Below, in pieces: positions 6,036 to 9,117 of a stretch of 9,117 nucleotides of DNA. A model generated the notes under the pieces. It was not told the origin of the DNA. It searched no databases and saw nothing but the letters and a program-made list of their open reading frames with translations. The translations under genes and the position numbers were made by a program. The stretch is from Flavobacterium sp. (GTDB lineage Bacteria > Bacteroidota > Bacteroidia > Flavobacteriales > Flavobacteriaceae). Location of the stretch: the NCBI GenBank assembly GCA_019105125.1, contig JAHRWO010000044.1, positions 1 to 9,117 of the forward strand, given 5' to 3'. The stretch's first letter is position 1. Every line of letters starts with the position of its first letter.

Positions 6036-6578
6036 TTATTCAGTTGAGTATAAAATTCCCCACGCTCCATAATTCATTTCTTTCTCAAAAATTTCTCCAA
6101 CATAATATTCTCTATAAACTTCTAAATGAATTATTTCTTGTGTTTTCGGATTTCTAAAATCAATATAATGTCTTAATCTTCCATTTTTTGTTATATATGG
6201 TTCGTATTTTTCAACACTTTCATTAATTTTTACATTTTCAGATTTTCCGAAAAATTTATTTGTTGTGATTATTAGTGAGAATGCAATTCCAAACAAAATT
6301 CCTGTCGAACAAATAATCATCATAAAAATTGAAAATAAATCTCTCGCTTTTTCTTTAAATTTATTTTTCGGAATATCTTTATCTAAAGGTTTTACACTTT
6401 TATAATAAAATTTTGGTCCAAATATTAGTAAAAAAAGAACAATTGGTAACAGTAAAAATTTTGCAGTAATTTTTAATGCTGTTGAAGTTTCAAAATATTT
6501 AATTGCAAAAAATGGATAACCAATTATTATTGTACAAATAACTATAATTAACCAAACATTTAATTTCCATTTTTCCAT
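6036..6578 (-). CDS. Small three-helix membrane protein of unknown function, inside inverted repeats
   Basis: I do not recognise this 180-residue protein. It has three hydrophobic helices at about 7-25, 38-56 and 81-105. A basic loop lies between the second and third (KFYYKSVKPLDKDIPKNKFKEKARD, about 56-80), and a C-terminal soluble domain of about 75 residues follows, with aromatic and charged residues (YEPYITKNGRLRHYIDFRNP, then EIIHLEVYREYYVGE). By the positive-inside rule the loop is cytoplasmic and the tail extracytoplasmic. The gene is a stand-alone unit, tightly enclosed by inverted repeats at 6011-6034 and 6599-6620, and is strongly AT-rich with many AAA, ATT and TTT codons compared with pepD. 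This is consistent with horizontally moved cargo. No toxin, immunity or transport motif is evident. Coding is supported by the well-formed membrane protein pattern over the full frame. Confidence 0.75.
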   Translation of the reverse strand: MEKWKLNVWLIIVICTIIIGYPFFAIKYFETSTALKITAKFLLLPIVLFLLIFGPKFYYKSVKPLDKDIPKNKFKEKARDLFSIFMMIICSTGILFGIAFSLIITTNKFFGKSENVKINESVEKYEPYITKNGRLRHYIDFRNPKTQEIIHLEVYREYYVGEIFEKEMNYGAWGILYSTE

Positions 6579-6598
6579 TCTATTCGTCTCGTTTTTCT

Positions 6599-6620
6599 AA
6601 CATAACCGCTAACGTTAGAC
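6599..6620 (-). repeat. Right inverted repeat of the single-gene cassette-like unit
   Basis: Read on the minus strand it is GTCTA, ACG, TTAGCGGTTATGTT, the inverse partner of 6011-6034. It matches at 18 of 19 positions outside the variable spacer. It lies 20 bp upstream of the start codon of the enclosed gene. Confidence 0.7.
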
Positions 6621-6636
6621 TGTGAAAAAACTCACA
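6621..6636. repeat. Hairpin just outside the right inverted repeat
   Basis: TGTGA (6621-6625) pairs with TCACA (6632-6636) across a 6-nt loop. A further AGA/TCT pairing outside it (6617-6619 with 6638-6640) is interrupted by one mismatch. It directly abuts the GTCTA end of the right repeat, mirroring the hairpin outside the left repeat. It would lie in the leader of the cassette gene mRNA if the proposed promoter is correct. Confidence 0.55.
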
Positions 6637-6646
6637 ATCTTTTTAA

Positions 6647-6679
6647 CAAAAATAGTAAAAAAATCCTATAAATCATCAA
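6647..6679 (-). promoter_or_regulatory. Candidate Bacteroidota-type promoter for the cassette membrane-protein gene
   Basis: On the minus strand TTG (6679-6677), a 22-nt spacer and TATTTTTG (6654-6647) match the TTG-N(17-23)-TAnnTTTG pattern described for Flavobacterium. The predicted transcript would start near 6640 and carry the hairpin and the right inverted repeat in a leader of about 60 nt. AT-rich DNA gives such matches by chance, so confidence is limited. Confidence 0.35.
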
Positions 6680-6830
6680 ATGGATTTTTTGTTTGTTGAA
6701 TGCTTTTTGTACTTACATGAGTGCAATTTACAGTGGTATTGCCGATTTTTTGCTCTACTAAATTTTACTTTTTTTAGATATTAATTTCTTCTTATACTAG
6801 TATTAAATTGTAAAGCAATATAAAATCATT
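6658..6830. other. Gene-free stretch with minor hairpins
   Basis: No open frame with protein-like composition is visible on either strand. There is a weak AT-rich stem AAAAAATCC/GGATTTTTT (6658-6666 with 6682-6690) and a short GCAAT/ATTGC stem (6723-6727 with 6738-6742). Together with the CCCTAGGG array it makes up most of the 410-bp gap between the cassette gene and the DUF6048 gene. Confidence 0.5.
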
Positions 6831-6896
6831 TTCTCTAGGGTAACTGTATGTTTTCCCTAGGGTAATTACATAATTTCCCTAGGGTAATTACTTGCT
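6831..6896. repeat. Three 22-bp tandem repeats centred on the palindrome CCCTAGGG
   Basis: Copies begin at 6831, 6853 and 6875, exactly 22 bp apart. The shared core is TTCCCTAGGGTAA followed by T and a variable AT-rich tail; the first copy has CTCTAGGG. CCCTAGGG is an 8-bp perfect palindrome, with flanking TT and AA extending the symmetry. The 22-bp step is close to two helical turns, so the palindromes face the same side of the DNA. The array lies about 250 bp upstream of the cassette gene and about 55 bp beyond the DUF6048 terminator. It could be a protein-binding array or a minisatellite. Confidence 0.8.
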
Positions 6897-6950
6897 TGCT
6901 GTACAGAAATTAATATTGTTTTGCTGAATAAACAATTTTATTGCTGTTAT

Positions 6951-6988
6951 AAAACAAACCTGACATTGAGATTTGTCAGGTTTGTTTT
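6951..6988 (-). terminator. Intrinsic terminator after the DUF6452-DUF6048 genes
   Basis: A perfect 15-bp inverted repeat (6951-6965 with 6974-6988, 8-nt loop) carries A- and T-rich feet on both sides. It begins immediately after the DUF6048 stop codon (6989-6991, minus strand). The T-tract in the minus direction is short (GTTTTAT), but stem length and position make termination likely. Confidence 0.85.
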
Positions 6989-7705
6989 TTATTTTTTCTC
7001 TGATGTAGTTTTGTTTTTCTTGTAAATGGGGATGAAATAACTTACGGTGTAATTAAATCCTGCTCCAAATTTTCCGTCATAGGTTCGATTATAACCAGGT
7101 ATGAAAAGATTATCAAATCCTTCAGGTCTTTTGTTGGAAACCAAATAATTCAATCGCACTGAAAATCCTAAGTATAGGTTATTGAATAATTCGGCTTTGA
7201 TGCCACCTACTACTTCTAACCAACTGGCATTTAATCCATCAAATTTCTCTCCCGAAATTACCGTGTTTTCACCATAATAATTAGTTGGGTCATAGATTTT
7301 ATAATTATTCAAGGTGTGATTAAAACTACTTACACCATAACGCATTCCCACGTAAATCATGTTTTCCATATCGAGCCAGTTTTCAAACGAATTGTAATCA
7401 AATCCAGCTTTAAAATAGGTTCCTTTAGTGGTGAAGTTTAATCGGTCGTCGTCTACTGTTTTATCTTCGGTTCCAATTTCTCCTGCTATATAAAAACGTT
7501 TTGTTAAGCGATAATCTCCCACGATTTCAAAACCTCTATAGTCTTTTTCGTAAAATGAACGCGCAATTTTATGTAAATCAGTACCTAAACGTAATCCGTA
7601 GCGTTCTGGATACATAACTTTTGCAGTGTCTTTAGTTTGTGCCTTTCCGAATAATGAAACGCACAATAAGCTTAGACTAAAAATAAATCTTAACATGTAC
7701 TTCAT
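6989..7705 (-). CDS. DUF6048 family protein, probable outer-membrane beta-barrel
   Basis: This 238-residue protein starts with a signal peptide (MKYMLRFIFSLSLLCVSLFGKAQ, cleavage about residue 22-23). The rest shows alternating aromatic/hydrophobic strands typical of small outer-membrane barrels: YGLRLGTDLHK, FEIVGDYRLTKRFYIAGEIG, GTYFKAGFDYNSF, MIYVGMRYGVSSF, WLEVVGGIKAELFNNLYLGFSVRLNY and FGAGFNYTVSYFIPIYK at the C-terminus. I recognise this as the DUF6048 pattern found in Flavobacteriaceae; the function is unknown. The gene overlaps the end of the upstream lipoprotein gene by 29 bp if the first ATG is used, or 20 bp with the ATG at 7694-7696, so the two are probably translated together and may form an outer-membrane complex. 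The last residues (KKNKTTSEKK) form a charged tail after the final strand. Confidence 0.85.
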   Translation of the reverse strand: MKYMLRFIFSLSLLCVSLFGKAQTKDTAKVMYPERYGLRLGTDLHKIARSFYEKDYRGFEIVGDYRLTKRFYIAGEIGTEDKTVDDDRLNFTTKGTYFKAGFDYNSFENWLDMENMIYVGMRYGVSSFNHTLNNYKIYDPTNYYGENTVISGEKFDGLNASWLEVVGGIKAELFNNLYLGFSVRLNYLVSNKRPEGFDNLFIPGYNRTYDGKFGAGFNYTVSYFIPIYKKNKTTSEKK

Positions 7706-8183
7706 TTTCGTTTACTATATTAGGTTGGTTTACTATGATGTCTTGAATCCAATTGCTTCCATCGTTGGTTACTTCAACAGGATTAGTTGTATTAAGATAA
7801 AAAAGCGTTTTAAAACCGCATGCTCTTGAAATGTATTCATCTGTACTTTGGTAATTAAAAGTCAGTGCATCAAGATTATCATCTGAAGTGTCTGTATTAC
7901 TACCATTTTGAATGAAATTTAAAGTTGTAACATTAGCACTAGTTTCTAGTGGAACTTCGATTTTAGAAACATTGTTGAAACTAAAACGATTATCTGTACT
8001 ATTGGGAGCCATCACTTTTAAATTCGATACATTCTTTAAAACGGTAGGATTGGCAGCATCGTAAAATTCGATGATTAATCGAGGTGTTACGGGTGTACCT
8101 TCTGGACAAATATCATCTTTTTCGCAGTTCCAAAAGGAAACGGCTAAGAGCAAGGATAGGGTTATAAAAACTATTTTTTTCAT
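7677..8183 (-). CDS. DUF6452 family lipoprotein, probably surface-exposed
   Basis: This 168-residue protein has a hydrophobic signal (MKKIVFITLSLLLAVSFWNC) ending in Cys20, followed by EKDD. The residues before the Cys (FWN) are not a canonical lipobox, but the Cys position and the polar start of the mature part fit a lipoprotein. E-K-D-D after the Cys resembles the Bacteroidota lipoprotein export signal (QKDDE-like, described in Capnocytophaga), which sends lipoproteins to the cell surface. The mature part (DDICPEGTPVTPRLIIEFYDAANPTVLK...) matches DUF6452, a family I know only from Flavobacteriia and without assigned function. Two further Cys (C26 and the one in RACGF) could pair. It overlaps the downstream barrel gene, suggesting a lipoprotein-barrel partnership. 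The region directly upstream is a MITE-like repeat, so its promoter would lie in that repeat or in rlmD. Confidence 0.85.
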   Translation of the reverse strand: MKKIVFITLSLLLAVSFWNCEKDDICPEGTPVTPRLIIEFYDAANPTVLKNVSNLKVMAPNSTDNRFSFNNVSKIEVPLETSANVTTLNFIQNGSNTDTSDDNLDALTFNYQSTDEYISRACGFKTLFYLNTTNPVEVTNDGSNWIQDIIVNQPNIVNENEVHVKIYF

Positions 8184-8192
8184 AGATTTTTT

Positions 8193-8329
8193 ATTTTACC
8201 ACATAGATACATAGTTTTTTTAATGTTTAGAGGTGTTCTACTTTTTATAGTTAACATAGCTTTGTCTCAATGTAATGCTATGCAGAACTTTCTATTTATT
8301 ATTTTCTATGTTTCTATGTGGTTTAAAAT
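8193..8329. repeat. 137-bp MITE-like palindromic element with CCACATAG ends
   Basis: The left end (8193-8214, ATTTTACCACATAGATACAT and on) and the complement of the right end (8306-8329, ATTTTAAACCACATAGAAAC and on) match with two extra bases and one substitution through CCACATAGNNACATAG. Inside is a further CATAGC/GCTATG stem (8255-8260 with 8277-8282). There is no coding frame. It occupies nearly the whole 150-bp gap between rlmD and the DUF6452 gene, starting 4 bp after the rlmD stop. I see no clear flanking target-site duplication. It may also act as a transcript-end hairpin for rlmD. Confidence 0.75.
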
Positions 8330-8333
8330 TTTA

Positions 8334-9117
8334 TTATCGTTTTTCTAATAAAACCACGTTTTCCACATGATGTGTTTGCGGAAACATATCCACAGGACGC
8401 ACTCGAACTACTTTGTATTTTTCGTCCATTAAAGCTAAATCACGGGCTTGTGTTGCCGAATTACAGCTAACGTAAACAATTTTTGGCACACCAGTTTTTA
8501 ATAACATCTCTACGACATCTTTGTGCATACCGTCTCTTGGTGGATCAGTGATAATAACATCAGGTTGTCCGTGTTGGTTGATGAATTCGTCGTTGAATAC
8601 GTTTTTCATGTCTCCCACATAAAACTCACAATTGGTAATGTTATTGCGTTCGGCATTCGCTTTTGCATCTATAATGGCTTCTGGAACAGCTTCAACACCA
8701 ATTACTTTCTTCGCTTTTTTCGAAACAAATTGGGCAATGGTTCCGGTTCCTGTGTATAAATCGTAAACGGTTTCGTTTCCAGTTAAGCCTGCAAATTCTC
8801 TAGTGATTTTGTACAATTCATACGCTTGGTCCGAATTGGTTTGATAGAACGATTTCGCATTAATACTAAAATGTAAACCTTCCATTTCTTCCAAAATGTA
8901 ATCGCGACCTTTGTATAAAATAATGTCTTGGTCATATAACGTGTCATTCAATTTCTGATTGATAACATATTGTAACGATGTGATTTGCGGAAAACGCTCT
9001 GCCAAGAAGTTCATCATCAATTCGATTCCGTTTTTATCGTTTTCAAAAAACTGAATCAATACCATGATTTCAACTGTTGAAGCGGTACGAATCATCAACG
9101 TTCGCAACAAACCTTCT
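8334..9117 (-). CDS. rlmD: 23S rRNA (uracil-1939-C5)-methyltransferase RlmD, C-terminal part (5' end outside window)
   Basis: The frame remains open to the window edge (codons for E-G precede the TTG at 9108-9110), so the gene starts outside and that TTG is internal. About 260 residues are visible. They hold the RumA/TrmA family signature: FSINAKSFYQTNSDQAYELY, the SAM-binding VYDLYTGTGTIAQFVS...VIGVEAVPEAI, the DPPRDGMH motif, the nucleophile Cys in VSCNSATQARDL and the general base Glu in FPQTHHVENVVLLEK at the C-terminus. The TRAM domain and the four-Cys iron-sulphur site expected at the N-terminus would lie beyond 9117. The enzyme makes m5U in 23S rRNA using SAM. I favour RlmD from the motif set and the lineage; an RlmCD-type dual enzyme cannot be excluded from this fragment. 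The next gene downstream is separated by a palindromic repeat. Confidence 0.93.
   Translation of the reverse strand, partial: EGLLRTLMIRTASTVEIMVLIQFFENDKNGIELMMNFLAERFPQITSLQYVINQKLNDTLYDQDIILYKGRDYILEEMEGLHFSINAKSFYQTNSDQAYELYKITREFAGLTGNETVYDLYTGTGTIAQFVSKKAKKVIGVEAVPEAIIDAKANAERNNITNCEFYVGDMKNVFNDEFINQHGQPDVIITDPPRDGMHKDVVEMLLKTGVPKIVYVSCNSATQARDLALMDEKYKVVRVRPVDMFPQTHHVENVVLLEKR

Noticed and set aside
6599..6650. Integron attC site (GTTAGAC and CTAAC half-sites next to a hairpin)
   Set aside because: An attC reads RYYYAAC first and GTTRRRY last around the hairpin. Here the order is GTT...AAC on both strands, and no integrase gene or second cassette is visible.
6831..6896. CRISPR array
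   Set aside because: The repeats are only 22 bp in total period with a conserved 13-bp core, so there are no separate unique spacers of normal size, and there are no cas genes nearby.
7626..7829. 67-residue plus-strand frame across the DUF6452/DUF6048 overlap
   Set aside because: It is antisense to two supported genes and has no homology-like features.
8523..8759. 78-residue plus-strand frame inside rlmD
   Set aside because: It is antisense to the SAM-binding region of rlmD.

Overview
The window is AT-rich and looks like the chromosome of a member of the Bacteroidota, most likely Flavobacteriaceae close to Flavobacterium. The signs are gene families typical of that group (DUF3810, and a DUF6048/DUF6452 pair), start-proximal promoter boxes of the Bacteroidota TAnnTTTG type, weak ribosome binding sites, and a lipoprotein with a Bacteroidota-style surface export signal. 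No rRNA, tRNA, CRISPR array, transposase or prophage gene is visible.

Layout. Bases 2-475 (+) hold the 3' end of a PlsC-type acyltransferase gene. It converges on a minus-strand block (511-3580) across a bidirectional terminator that touches both stop codons. In transcription order that block is a DUF3810 membrane protein with an HExxH motif, an ECF sigma factor, a four-helix membrane protein and an exported TraB/GumN-type protein. The last three are separated by 2 bp or less and look like one translationally coupled unit, with the small membrane protein in the place where an anti-sigma factor would be expected. Divergent from DUF3810, after only 35 bp, is a complete MntA/HepT (MNT-HEPN, type VII) toxin-antitoxin pair. 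It overlaps internally by 11 bp and ends 4 bp before the peptidase gene pepD (4260-5726), so the dipeptidase appears to be driven from the toxin-antitoxin promoter.

After the pepD terminator comes an accessory, repeat-rich stretch (about 5820-6950). It holds a cluster of GC-richer hairpins, then one small membrane-protein gene (6036-6578, -) bracketed by imperfect inverted repeats (GTCTA-N3/5-TTAGCGGTTRTGTT), each with a hairpin just outside. Beyond it is a gene-free stretch with three 22-bp tandem copies centred on the palindrome CCCTAGGG. I find no match to a known mobile element. The unit looks like a single-gene cassette and is the best candidate here for something undescribed.

The right end (6989-9117, all -) is ordinary chromosome: the 3' part of rlmD (23S rRNA m5U1939 methyltransferase), a 137-bp MITE-like palindromic element with CCACATAG ends, then an overlapping lipoprotein gene (DUF6452) and outer-membrane beta-barrel-like gene (DUF6048) that probably act together at the outer membrane, closed by a strong hairpin terminator.
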